The notes under the pieces: generated by a model | What the model was told of the DNA's origin: nothing | What the model saw: only the letters and a program-made list of their open reading frames with translations | Databases searched by the model: none | Shown: positions 10,830 to 18,790 of the stretch, piece by piece | Layout: each line of letters starts with the position of its first letter | Position numbering within the stretch: the stretch's first letter is position 1 | Source of the DNA: Deltaproteobacteria bacterium | GTDB taxonomy: Bacteria > Desulfobacterota > Desulfomonilia > UBA1062 | Length of the DNA stretch: 64,000 bases | Reading direction: 5' to 3' | Assembly (NCBI GenBank): GCA_015486075.1 | Contig: WFSG01000032.1 | Location: forward strand, 77,794 to 141,793 | Translations under genes and position numbers: made by a program

Positions 10830-11881
10830 TTGTAGTCAGCCCTCCTTAATGCAAGGCCAATTGCCACCGCCATCTGTGGGGCTATCTGTGCCATGTATTT
10901 GGGGTCAAAAGATTTCTCGTCCCAATAGATATTGTTGAATGGGTTAATCATCTCGACAGGCACTTCAACCTGTTTCTCCAGGGCGGATGAGAGTCCAGGA
11001 AGCCTGGCAGAGCCACCACTTAGGTATATACGCTCTATATTTTCGTTTACCATTGTAGAAAGAAAGAAATCAAGGGTCCTGCGGATTTCCTGGACGTATG
11101 TCTCGGCTGCCATCTTGAATATGTAATTTATCCTCTCAAGGTCAATGCCACCTACGTCCGAGCCTGCCTTTATGTTTTCTGCCCTTTCATAGCTTACCCC
11201 GAACTCCCTCTGTATACGTTCCGTAAGTTGTCTGCCTCCCATTGAAATATCCCTGGCAAATATAGATATACCATCCTTAATTATATTTATGTTTATCATG
11301 GATGCACCTATGTCTACGAGTGCCACTATGGTCTCAGGTGCGTCAGCATAGTTCGCTTGATACATAGTTTCTAATGCAAACACGTCTACGTCCACGACCA
11401 TTGGTTTAAGTCCTGCGTTGCGAAGAGCGGATGCGTAGTCATCTACCATTTCTTTTTTTGAGGCCACGAAGAGTACATCCATCATGTCAGAACGCTCGAG
11501 ACTCTCACCCAGAATGAAGAAATCGATGTATACATCGTTTATATCAAAAGGGATGTATTGCTCGGCCTCTACTTGTAGTGTCTGCTCCAGCTCTGCCGAT
11601 GACATCAGGGGAAGCTCTGCCTTCTTAACAATAACAGAATGTCCGGATATGGCAGTTGAGGCGTTTCTCGACCGTATCTTGAGATTCTCCCTAAGGTTTC
11701 TAATGGTTTCCACTACTGTCTCCGAGTCCATGATGTCCTTGTCAACGATGCACTCGGAAGGGATCATACCGAGCCCTAGCGATTTGAGTACATACCTACC
11801 CCTTGTCTTGGCTAGGTCGACTATCTTGATGGAATGGGAGCCTATGTCTACACCTAGGAGATTCCGTTCTTTAAGCAACAT
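10823..11881 (-). CDS. pilM: Type IV pilus assembly ATPase-like protein PilM
   Basis: This 352-residue actin-like cytoplasmic protein binds the PilN N-terminus and couples the pilus motor to the envelope complex. Actin-fold nucleotide motifs are visible: LLGVDIGSHSIKIVDL near the start, ALVDIGASMININII in the middle and IYLSGGSARLPGLSSAL late. The length matches the PilM family. It is the first of the five pil genes, 15 bp after ftsB, and overlaps pilN. Confidence 0.95.
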   Translation of the reverse strand: MLLKERNLLGVDIGSHSIKIVDLAKTRGRYVLKSLGLGMIPSECIVDKDIMDSETVVETIRNLRENLKIRSRNASTAISGHSVIVKKAELPLMSSAELEQTLQVEAEQYIPFDINDVYIDFFILGESLERSDMMDVLFVASKKEMVDDYASALRNAGLKPMVVDVDVFALETMYQANYADAPETIVALVDIGASMININIIKDGISIFARDISMGGRQLTERIQREFGVSYERAENIKAGSDVGGIDLERINYIFKMAAETYVQEIRRTLDFFLSTMVNENIERIYLSGGSARLPGLSSALEKQVEVPVEMINPFNNIYWDEKSFDPKYMAQIAPQMAVAIGLALRRADYKW

Positions 11882-11896
11882 ACTCTAACTCCATGG

Positions 11897-12184
11897 TTAC
11901 TTCTTTCTTTTTTTGAAAATAATGACAATGTCCCCGGGTCTTACCATGTTTAATTCCTTTATGATTGTGTGTTCTATATAAGGCTTGTCCTTTTTCAATA
12001 ATGATGCCTTCATGGCAAGTTTTTCGTTCTCTTGCTGTAGTAAGATGTTTTTCTTTTCCAGCCTCACTAGTTGTTGATGCAGGTGATAGGTACTCACGAG
12101 GCCCTTCTCTCCAGGCACGGTGAAGAGCGTAAATAAAAGGATAATTATGATAATCCCGATTCCGATTACTCTCGATATATTCAT
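11897..12184 (-). CDS. ftsB: Septum formation initiator family protein (FtsB/DivIC)
   Basis: The 95-residue bitopic protein has one N-terminal membrane span (about 5-24), a short coiled coil (HLHQQLVRLEKKNILLQQENEKLAMKASLLKKD) and the FtsB-type ending (YIEHTIIKELNMVRPGDIVIIFKK). FtsB bridges FtsL and FtsQ in the divisome and stabilises septal peptidoglycan synthesis. It lies between a rhomboid gene and pilM on the same strand. A longer overlapping frame exists but has no family features. Confidence 0.88.
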   Translation of the reverse strand: MNISRVIGIGIIIIILLFTLFTVPGEKGLVSTYHLHQQLVRLEKKNILLQQENEKLAMKASLLKKDKPYIEHTIIKELNMVRPGDIVIIFKKRKK

Positions 12185-12280
12185 ATAGAGATTTCCCTAG
12201 CCTCGCTTCTATAGTACCAGAACTTTCTTTTACAATCCACATAGTGTTACTATCGGAGCCTGGGCTATTAAGCTTTACAT

Positions 12281-12958
12281 TTATCTCTTGTGACTGAGTT
12301 TATGCCTGGTATGCCACTTAAATCTCGCACTGAAGACAAGCCCCATGGTAAAGCCACCAATATGTGACCACCACGCTATGTGGGTTGTGCCTTCTATCCT
12401 CGCGCAGCCATTTGCCCATTGGAGGATAAACCAACCAAGCATGAAAAATACTGCTGGAACCTCTATAATCTCGATAAAAAATATGATGGGAACAATAGTG
12501 ACTATCCTTGCCCTGGGATAAAAGATCAAGTAGGCACCCATGACTGCTGCTATGGCTCCAGATGCACCTATGATAGGTATGTGGGAGACTGGATGCACTA
12601 GGCAATATGTATAAAAGGAGACAAAAAGTGCTGCTGTATAGAAAAGCACATATCTTGTCACCCCGAATGCCTTTTCTACTGCAGGCCCGAATACGTATAA
12701 AAAAAGCATGTTAAAGAAGATATGTATGTATCCTCCGTGTAAAAATCCGGACACGAATATTGCCTTGTGTAGTTCAAAGAACGAGCCAGTACCATTAACG
12801 AGATATGTGTAGATATCATATGGACTAACGCTGAACTGGAGTATAAACTGCTGGCCAGATTTAACTTCCCGATAGAAGAGGGCAAGGTTTGCCATGATGA
12901 TACTTATGGTCGCAAACGGTATTCCCTTGGAAGCCACAGTGTCCTTTACAGGGATCAT
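12281..12958 (-). CDS. Rhomboid family intramembrane serine protease
   Basis: The protein has 225 residues and six predicted membrane helices, the minimal bacterial rhomboid core. The catalytic dyad is visible: Ser133 in the GASG motif of TM4 and His199 in the last helix (WWSHIGG). The accessory H79-x3-N83 motif lies in TM2 (HIFFNMLFLYVFG). Rhomboids cleave single-pass membrane proteins in or near the bilayer; the substrate here is unknown. An arginine-rich loop (FYPRARIVTIVP) is typical of the RseP/AarA-like soluble-loop group. It heads the transcript containing ftsB and the pil genes, and a candidate promoter lies at 12985-13013. Confidence 0.92.
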   Translation of the reverse strand: MIPVKDTVASKGIPFATISIIMANLALFYREVKSGQQFILQFSVSPYDIYTYLVNGTGSFFELHKAIFVSGFLHGGYIHIFFNMLFLYVFGPAVEKAFGVTRYVLFYTAALFVSFYTYCLVHPVSHIPIIGASGAIAAVMGAYLIFYPRARIVTIVPIIFFIEIIEVPAVFFMLGWFILQWANGCARIEGTTHIAWWSHIGGFTMGLVFSARFKWHTRHKLSHKR

Positions 12959-12976
12959 GTTTTCCCCTCAAACTCC

Positions 12977-13151
12977 TGGCCTGTATAATACTTCCCCTCA
13001 AGCTTGACCGCAAACATTCCTTTGTGCATAGAGTTTGGTATTGCGGCTAATATACAGGCTTGCTATATTACTGTTCAAGGTAAAATGCGTTGATATAAAT
13101 ATATAAAGCACAGTATACGGGATTATCCTTGGCGGTTGGCCTGTATATTAC
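12977..13151. repeat. Three copies of GCCTGTATAWTA in the rhomboid/DUF2905 divergent region
   Basis: Direct copies TGGCCTGTATAATAC (12977-12991) and TGGCCTGTATATTAC (13137-13151) differ by one base. A third copy, GCCTGTATATTA, lies inverted at 13048-13059. All are confined to the 233-bp gap between divergent genes, which suggests a regulator-binding motif or shared -10 elements. Confidence 0.5.
12985..13013 (-). promoter_or_regulatory. Candidate promoter for the rhomboid-ftsB-pil operon
   Basis: On the minus strand TTGCGG (13013-13008) and TATTAT (12990-12985) are separated by 17 bp. The -10 lies inside one copy of a repeated motif (12977-12991), so a repressor or activator could act here. 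Predicted from sequence only. Confidence 0.4.
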
Positions 13152-13191
13152 AGGTTTTTGCTGCCCGGGATTTTTGGTAGAGGTGTGAGAC

Positions 13192-13401
13192 ATGAGAGAT
13201 ATGGGTCTTTTGTTGGTTGCGCTTGGCATCTTTATCCTGGTGGTTGGTATTGCCATATTGCTTGGAGGTCACCTGGGCCCGCTCGGACGCCTTCCAGGGG
13301 ACATAAGGGTGGTAAGACATGGTATGACCATATACTTCCCCATAACAACCTGTATACTCATAAGCGTGGTCCTTACACTTATCTTATCCATGTTCAGGTA
13401 G
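13192..13401 (+). CDS. DUF2905 family small membrane protein
   Basis: The 69-residue protein has two membrane spans (about 4-24 and 46-66) flanking a conserved GPLGRLPGDIRVVRHGMTIYFPITT hairpin. That central motif is the signature of DUF2905, a family of unknown function found in many bacteria. An AGAGG site eight bases before the ATG supports the start. The next gene begins 20 bp after its stop, so they are probably co-transcribed. Confidence 0.85.
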   Translation: MRDMGLLLVALGIFILVVGIAILLGGHLGPLGRLPGDIRVVRHGMTIYFPITTCILISVVLTLILSMFR

Positions 13402-13421
13402 GCGCAAAAGAGAAAAACAGA

Positions 13422-14672
13422 ATGCGAGTAGAAGATTTCATAGCATGGTTTCTTAGGCTCAAGGCCAAGGATTACCTATCATTCAAGGACTTTGGTGATA
13501 TACCTATACCATCTCCACCTAATCAGGATATAGAGCTTTACATACATATACCCTTTTGCGAGCAGCTTTGCCCGTATTGTTCTTTTCATCGTTTCTTGTA
13601 TCGTGAGCCACAGGCTCGCGTATATTTTGATGCGCTGAGAAAAGAGATCAGCATGTACAAGGATCTAGGATATAAATTCGGAGGGGTATACGTGGGTGGT
13701 GGTACCCCTACAATACTAGTGGATGAATTGCTCAAGACATTGGAATTAGTGAATGATCTTTTCTCTCCAGCAGAGATATCGGTTGAAACAAATCCCGACC
13801 GTCTGCAGGTAGATATCTTGGAAGATCTCGTATCCGTGGGGGTAAAACGGGTGTCTGTGGGTATACAGAGCTTCGATGACGACCTTCTTAAGAAAATAGG
13901 GAGGTATGGCAAGTATGGGGGCGGCGGAGAGTTAAAGCATAAGGTGATGGACGCTATGGGAAAGGTGAAGACCCTCAATCTAGACATGATTTACAACTTC
14001 CCTGGGCAGACTAGGGACATGCTAGATAAAGACATAGATGCCATTTTTGAAATAGAGCCGGACCAAGTAACGTTTTATCCCCTCATGATATCTGACTCTA
14101 CTCGAAGAACAATGGAGTCTCTTATGGGTACGGTTGATTACAGGAAAGAGGCATTTTTCTATTCTATTATACGGGACAGGCTCTCAGCTTTATATGCACC
14201 AAGCACGGCATGGTGCTTTTCCAGGTCGGATTCAAAGATGATAGATGAGTACATAGTAAAATATGACCAGTACGTCGGGGTGGGAAGTGGCTCGTTTGGC
14301 CTCTTAGGTAGGGCCATATATTCTAACACCTTCTCTTTGGACGAGTATGTTGGAATGCTGGACAAGGGTAGACTACCCTTGAAGACCCTGAAGGTCTTTT
14401 CTAACAAGGAGATGGCTCGGTATTTCTTTCTTATGAGCCTTTTTGGCCTGAAGCTTGATAGGTATGCCTTCAAGGACAAGTTTGGAGAGGACGTGTGCAA
14501 GATGCTCTGGCCTGAATGCGTGTTCTTTATGCTCTCTGGAGGCATGAGTATAAAGAATGGAAGGCTAGAGCTTACGCGCAGGGGAGAATACTACTGGGTA
14601 GTTATGATGAGGGAATTCTTTATAGGTGTGGATAATTTCAGGGATCAGGCTAGGAAGGGTATTGGGCTATAA
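13422..14672 (+). CDS. HemN/HemW-like radical SAM protein
   Basis: This is a 416-residue protein from the ATG at 13422. The radical SAM cluster motif is C46-x3-C50-x2-C53 (HIPFCEQLCPYCSFHR), followed by GGVYVGGGTPTIL, SVETNPD, VKRVSVGIQSF and LDMIYNFPGQT. These elements occur throughout the coproporphyrinogen III dehydrogenase (HemN) / heme chaperone (HemW) superfamily. Which activity applies cannot be decided from sequence alone. A heme synthesis operon with the alternative ahb route lies elsewhere in this window, so this protein is more likely a HemW-type heme chaperone or another methyltransferase-like member than a classical HemN. The open frame extends upstream, but the start matches the end of the DUF2905 gene. 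Confidence 0.82.
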   Translation: MRVEDFIAWFLRLKAKDYLSFKDFGDIPIPSPPNQDIELYIHIPFCEQLCPYCSFHRFLYREPQARVYFDALRKEISMYKDLGYKFGGVYVGGGTPTILVDELLKTLELVNDLFSPAEISVETNPDRLQVDILEDLVSVGVKRVSVGIQSFDDDLLKKIGRYGKYGGGGELKHKVMDAMGKVKTLNLDMIYNFPGQTRDMLDKDIDAIFEIEPDQVTFYPLMISDSTRRTMESLMGTVDYRKEAFFYSIIRDRLSALYAPSTAWCFSRSDSKMIDEYIVKYDQYVGVGSGSFGLLGRAIYSNTFSLDEYVGMLDKGRLPLKTLKVFSNKEMARYFFLMSLFGLKLDRYAFKDKFGEDVCKMLWPECVFFMLSGGMSIKNGRLELTRRGEYYWVVMMREFFIGVDNFRDQARKGIGL

Positions 14673-14774
14673 ACTGCTCTGTGACAACTTAGCCTTTTGT
14701 GCGTTATGGTTGAAAAGGGAATTTAAAAAACAAAGATTTTGAACTGGTTTTGATAACCTGAAAAAGCTGTATCG

Positions 14775-16112
14775 TTATATTTTGGATACGTCTAGCCTCT
14801 CGATAAGGAAGTCTATGTCTCTTCTTACCTTGAGGTTAGCCTTGTAGCTTGTATCTATGACCTCTAGGGAATGTATGATGGAGGAGTGTCTCCTTGAAAA
14901 GGATTCTGCTATTGTGCTCAAGGACTCTCTCGTATAACGTCTACACAGAAATATCGCTATCTGTCTTGGATAGACTACCTTGCGTTTCCTCGAGGGTGAG
15001 ACAAGGTCTTCCTTGCTAAGGCCAAAATTTTTGGCCACAATGTTTTGTATAAAAGGAATGTTTACCCTATGCTCTTTCTCAATGGTTCCTTCCAGTAGTT
15101 CATGGGCCAGTTCAAGGGTTATATCTCTCTTCATGAGGGAACTCATTGCGCCTATGGTAAGAACGGCGCTCTCTAGTTCCCTTATATTGTTTTTTATGTT
15201 CTCGCTCAGAAACTCCACTACATCTGGACCTAGCACTATCCCCTCGTTTTCTGCCTTTTTCGCAACTATCTTTGCCCTTGTGTCCTTGTCTGGTCTTTTT
15301 ATGTCTATCACCAGGCCAGAGGAAAACCTTGACTTGAGGCCCTTGTCCATATTTTGTATAGATGATGGTGCATGAAATCCCGAGAAAACAACTTGTTTAC
15401 CCCTATTCATTAGTTCGTCTATGATGCAACAAAGTTCCATCTGTGTCTTCTCCTTGTTTTTCAGAAGGTGAACGTCATCTATGAAAAAGAGGTCAAAATT
15501 AAATGAATAGTTTTTTTTGAAGCGGTCGATTGCATTGTTCCTTACTGAGTAAACATACTCCTGCGCAAAGTCATTAGCCGTTGTGTACTTTACTTTTACT
15601 GGATTTCTGCTCCTACTGCTCTTGAGTATCTTGTTACCGATGGCATGGGCAATGTGGCTTTTGCCCAGACCTATATCAGAATAAAAATATAGGGGATTGT
15701 ACCTGTTTAGCATTTCTTCGGATACAGCCAAGGCTGCCTCGTACGCAAATGCGTTGCACCTTCCCACTACAAACTCATCGAATGTAAATCTGGGATTAAG
15801 TCCGTCTTGGCTTGCAGAATAGCTTGGGAGCACCATCTGCACTGGCTCTTGGTAGCTATTTTTTTCCTCTTTATCGTTATGTTTCTTTAGGTCGAACACC
15901 ACTTCGATGTTTTCTCCCAATACCTTTTTAAGATTTTTTACGATTAGATCCTTGTATTTGCGCTGTATGTAAGCAAGTGTAAACACATTAGGACAATATA
16001 CGATTGCAACGTCATGATCCTTTTTTATATCTATCTGATTAATCAAAACCCTCTCTGAAGGACCACCTACCTCCCTTGATAATACCTCTTTTATTAAGTG
16101 CAGATTACCCAC
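14775..16112 (-). CDS. dnaA: Chromosomal replication initiator protein DnaA (divergent)
   Basis: This 445-residue protein has the DnaA order: a short N-terminal domain I, a linker and an AAA+ domain with Walker A GLGKSH at 148-153. The Walker B segment is LFFIDDVHLLKNKEKTQ, with the arginine-finger region LKSRFSSGLVIDIKRPD. The C-terminal helix-turn-helix is YPRQIAIFLCRRYTRESLSTIAESFSRRHSSIIHSLEVI. That last motif departs from the usual RDHTTVLHA signature (RRHSSIIHS), so its DNA site may differ. The start is GTG with GGAG upstream. dnaN does not follow, and no TTATNCACA box was found in the 459 bp upstream, so this could be a second, non-oriC DnaA. Confidence 0.88.
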   Translation of the reverse strand: MGNLHLIKEVLSREVGGPSERVLINQIDIKKDHDVAIVYCPNVFTLAYIQRKYKDLIVKNLKKVLGENIEVVFDLKKHNDKEEKNSYQEPVQMVLPSYSASQDGLNPRFTFDEFVVGRCNAFAYEAALAVSEEMLNRYNPLYFYSDIGLGKSHIAHAIGNKILKSSRSRNPVKVKYTTANDFAQEYVYSVRNNAIDRFKKNYSFNFDLFFIDDVHLLKNKEKTQMELCCIIDELMNRGKQVVFSGFHAPSSIQNMDKGLKSRFSSGLVIDIKRPDKDTRAKIVAKKAENEGIVLGPDVVEFLSENIKNNIRELESAVLTIGAMSSLMKRDITLELAHELLEGTIEKEHRVNIPFIQNIVAKNFGLSKEDLVSPSRKRKVVYPRQIAIFLCRRYTRESLSTIAESFSRRHSSIIHSLEVIDTSYKANLKVRRDIDFLIERLDVSKI

Positions 16113-16571
16113 CTGTATACTCTCCTTTAGTTTTTAAATTAACACGGGCAAAGGTTACTTAATTACATGTGCTACATATTGTTCCCTTTGCTTAAAAAGA
16201 TCAAAGCCAGATTAAAGCAATTTTCTGCAACAGTTAGCTTTTACGTATTTCGCAGTATAATCAATGAGTTAGATTAAGATTGACCATGTTGTCTGTGTTG
16301 ACTGGTCTTAATTACTATCTCGGTTATGCTTTGCATAGTCTGCATTTATAGAGTTTTCTACATTTTGTAGAAAATGTACTGCTTTAATAATCTAACTATT
16401 TCTCAAAAAAATGGAGATTTCTTTCAGGTGGTTAAGCGGATGCAGCTGTGGCCTGTATCTACATGTTTTGCAAAATTTTTATGGCAGTTATGAGCAGTTA
16501 GGAGTACTTGCCTTTGAAATACTTACTTGGGAAAACGAGCCGAGGAAGCATTGATATAGTAAGTGGAATAC
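16113..16571. other. 459-bp gene-free region upstream of dnaA
   Basis: The stretch is AT-rich and has no credible ORF. No DnaA box of the TTATNCACA type was seen on either strand, so it is not supported as a replication origin. Its main structure is the 9-bp inverted repeat at 16354-16374. It should carry the dnaA promoter. Confidence 0.7.
16354..16374. repeat. Perfect 9-bp inverted repeat upstream of dnaA
   Basis: TTTTCTACA (16354-16362) is followed by a 3-nt TTT centre and its exact reverse complement (16366-16374). It lies about 240-260 bp upstream of the dnaA start. The tiny centre favours a protein-binding operator over a terminator. Confidence 0.6.
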
Positions 16572-18284
16572 TTAACTCTGGATTGTTACTTTTAAACCCC
16601 TCATCCTATTTATTGCTGCTGCTATCTCGAATATTCTTGGTCTGGCACAGTCTGGCATTCTCTGGCCGAGAAGGTAGTCCAAGCCTTTTGTGTTCAAAGC
16701 ATCCATTATTTCTCCCAGGCCTTCTGAGAGCCCTATGTTCTTCTTTGCGTAGTGCAGGGCATAGTAGTATATAAGCTCGGCAATGGCCCTGGTTTGGGAG
16801 GGATCTACTATTTGCTCTACAAAGGTAAGATCGATTTCTGTTGTACCGAAGAGGATCTTCTTTAGCCCCTTTGCACCTATTTTGACCTCCCTCCTACCTC
16901 TGCTCGGATCAAAGCTTGATGCACTTGGTATCCGTTGCCTTAATTGTCCGAAATGGTCGCCACCTTCTCTGCTTCGGTGGCTTGCGAACCTTTTTACTAC
17001 GTCCTTGGCCTTTTCCGTTACATCCGAGGGGAGGTAATTATCCATCATTATTACACAAGTAGCGACGTCAAAGTAGTCGCCCGAACCACCTGTTACAAGT
17101 ATTGTAGAGCACCTGAGGCCAGTATAGAGCTGTTCCACTTTATCCACAAATGGTGTTATAGGTTCCTTTTCCTTTGCCACTAGGGCCTGCATCCTTTCGT
17201 CCCTTATCATGAAATTCGTTGCTGACGTGTCTTCATCTATGAGGAGTAGCCTAGAGCCGACCTCTAGGGCCTCCATTATATTTGCTGCCTGTGAGGTAGA
17301 TCCCGAGGCATTATCCGTGGAGAATCCGATGGTATCTTTTCCACCTGGTAGATTTTTAATGAAAGGTGATATGTCAACCTTTTCCACGTACCTTCCGTCC
17401 TCGGAGCGCACTTTCACTGCATCTGGCCTAGTTACCACCAGCTCTCTTCCATCACCGGGCACGTGGTTGTAGACGCCCCTTTCTATGGCCCTCAATAAGG
17501 TGGACTTCCCATGGAATCCGCCTCCGGTAATAAGCGTGATGCCCTCTTTGACTCCCATACCTGTTATTCTTCCCCGATGCGGTGTTTCGAGTTCCACCCT
17601 TAAGCCTTCAGGAGAAATAAATCTCACGGTGTCTTGTGTCATCATGGGCCTATCATCTATGCCTGATCTCCTTGGGAGAATAGAGCCATCAGCTATGAAT
17701 GCCACAAGGCCTTGCTTGGCAAGCAACTCATCGCGTATGTAATCTTGGTCTTCGTTGGCATCAACATGCAGTCTTAATGAGGTCTCGTCTGTATTCTTGA
17801 GGTAGAGTGACCTGCTTACGATGTCAGGGATCTCGATAAAGAACATGTCAATTGCTTCCTGGGCCAAGATTGTCCTGCCCTGTGCTGGTAGGCCCATGAA
17901 GAACCTTATTTCTATAGAGTCGGATTCGATTACACAGGATGTCCTGTCGAGTATCTCCTGCCCAGGGTTGTCGATCTGTATTTGTCCGCTTTTCCCCACA
18001 CCTCTTTTACCTTTTATTACCTTTGTTATAGCCTCCCTGAAGCTACGAGTGATGAAGTCTCTGAAAGCGATCTGCCTGCTCTTATTAGAGATGTAGTAGC
18101 TAGGAAACCCTGACTCTTTAAGGCTGACCTGTACGTACAGCCTTGACGGAGATGCAAACGGATCCCCTTGTACATGATCAACAAAAAGCCTGAAGCCAGG
18201 AAAACTATATACGCCCTTTATTCCCTTGTAGGCCTTGTAACCCTTGCGGTCTATCCTCGATAGGATCTGCTTTAACCTGTCCAT
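16572..18284 (-). CDS. ABC-class predicted ATPase (PF09818-type)
   Basis: This is a 570-residue soluble protein starting at MDRLKQIL. A P-loop occurs as GGGFHGKST (in LITGGGFHGKSTLLRAI), followed by SGSTSQAANIMEALEVGSRLLLIDEDTSATNFM, an ABC-like signature and Walker B. The order fits the predicted ATPase of the ABC class, a family of unknown function that lacks membrane domains. An in-frame extension of 33 residues upstream exists but overlaps the divergent archease start and has no better start. The gene is head to head with archease-rtcB (98 bp between starts), and lies on the same strand as dnaA. Function is not known. Confidence 0.85.
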   Translation of the reverse strand: MDRLKQILSRIDRKGYKAYKGIKGVYSFPGFRLFVDHVQGDPFASPSRLYVQVSLKESGFPSYYISNKSRQIAFRDFITRSFREAITKVIKGKRGVGKSGQIQIDNPGQEILDRTSCVIESDSIEIRFFMGLPAQGRTILAQEAIDMFFIEIPDIVSRSLYLKNTDETSLRLHVDANEDQDYIRDELLAKQGLVAFIADGSILPRRSGIDDRPMMTQDTVRFISPEGLRVELETPHRGRITGMGVKEGITLITGGGFHGKSTLLRAIERGVYNHVPGDGRELVVTRPDAVKVRSEDGRYVEKVDISPFIKNLPGGKDTIGFSTDNASGSTSQAANIMEALEVGSRLLLIDEDTSATNFMIRDERMQALVAKEKEPITPFVDKVEQLYTGLRCSTILVTGGSGDYFDVATCVIMMDNYLPSDVTEKAKDVVKRFASHRSREGGDHFGQLRQRIPSASSFDPSRGRREVKIGAKGLKKILFGTTEIDLTFVEQIVDPSQTRAIAELIYYYALHYAKKNIGLSEGLGEIMDALNTKGLDYLLGQRMPDCARPRIFEIAAAINRMRGLKVTIQS

Positions 18285-18381
18285 ATGACTGCTATCAACT
18301 TTATTTTTTATCGATCCCCAATGACTTCTATACAGTATTGTAGTAAATGTAAATAAAAAGCTTTGTTGGGATAAAAGACCC

Positions 18382-18783
18382 ATGCCTTACGAGGTTATAG
18401 ATCATACTGCAGACTTGGCAATCAGGGTGGTGGCAAAAGATCTAAAGCTCCTATTTGAAGATGCGGTACGCGCCGTGGTGGATATAATGGGTGCACGGGC
18501 AGACGTTCCAAGAGAGACCATAGACGTATTTGTTGATGGTATTGATATGAATGATGCCCTGGTAAGGTGGTTACAGGAGATTATATACAGGGTGGACGCA
18601 GAGGGGTTCAGGTTGTTTGATGTAACCGTGAACCTTATAGAAGGTTCACAGGCCTATGGCATTATAACCGGAGACTACCTTTTCTCTGAGCTTGATACTG
18701 CAATTAAGGCCGCAACCTACCATGGCCTAAGCATAGAGAAGATAGGTGGTCTTTACAAGGCAACAATTACCTTTGATACGTGA
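18382..18783 (+). CDS. Archease (RtcB ligase activator)
   Basis: The 133-residue protein matches archease throughout: MPYEVIDHTADLAIRV at the start, FEDAVRAVVDIM, DALVRWLQEIIYRVDAEGFRLFDV and a late HGLSIEKIGGLYKATITFDT. Conserved Asp/Glu residues form its metal site. Archease is a cofactor that helps RtcB guanylation and turnover. It is directly followed by rtcB with 7 bp between, the standard partnership for RNA ligation and repair. Confidence 0.94.
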   Translation: MPYEVIDHTADLAIRVVAKDLKLLFEDAVRAVVDIMGARADVPRETIDVFVDGIDMNDALVRWLQEIIYRVDAEGFRLFDVTVNLIEGSQAYGIITGDYLFSELDTAIKAATYHGLSIEKIGGLYKATITFDT

Positions 18784-18790
18784 GTAGGTC

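Noticed and set aside
11871-12242. 123-codon frame overlapping ftsB on the same strand
   Set aside because: The 95-codon frame has the FtsB pattern of membrane span plus coiled coil; the longer one shows none.
16113-16571. Replication origin next to dnaA
   Set aside because: No TTATNCACA boxes on either strand and no dnaN or rpmH context; only one inverted repeat was seen.
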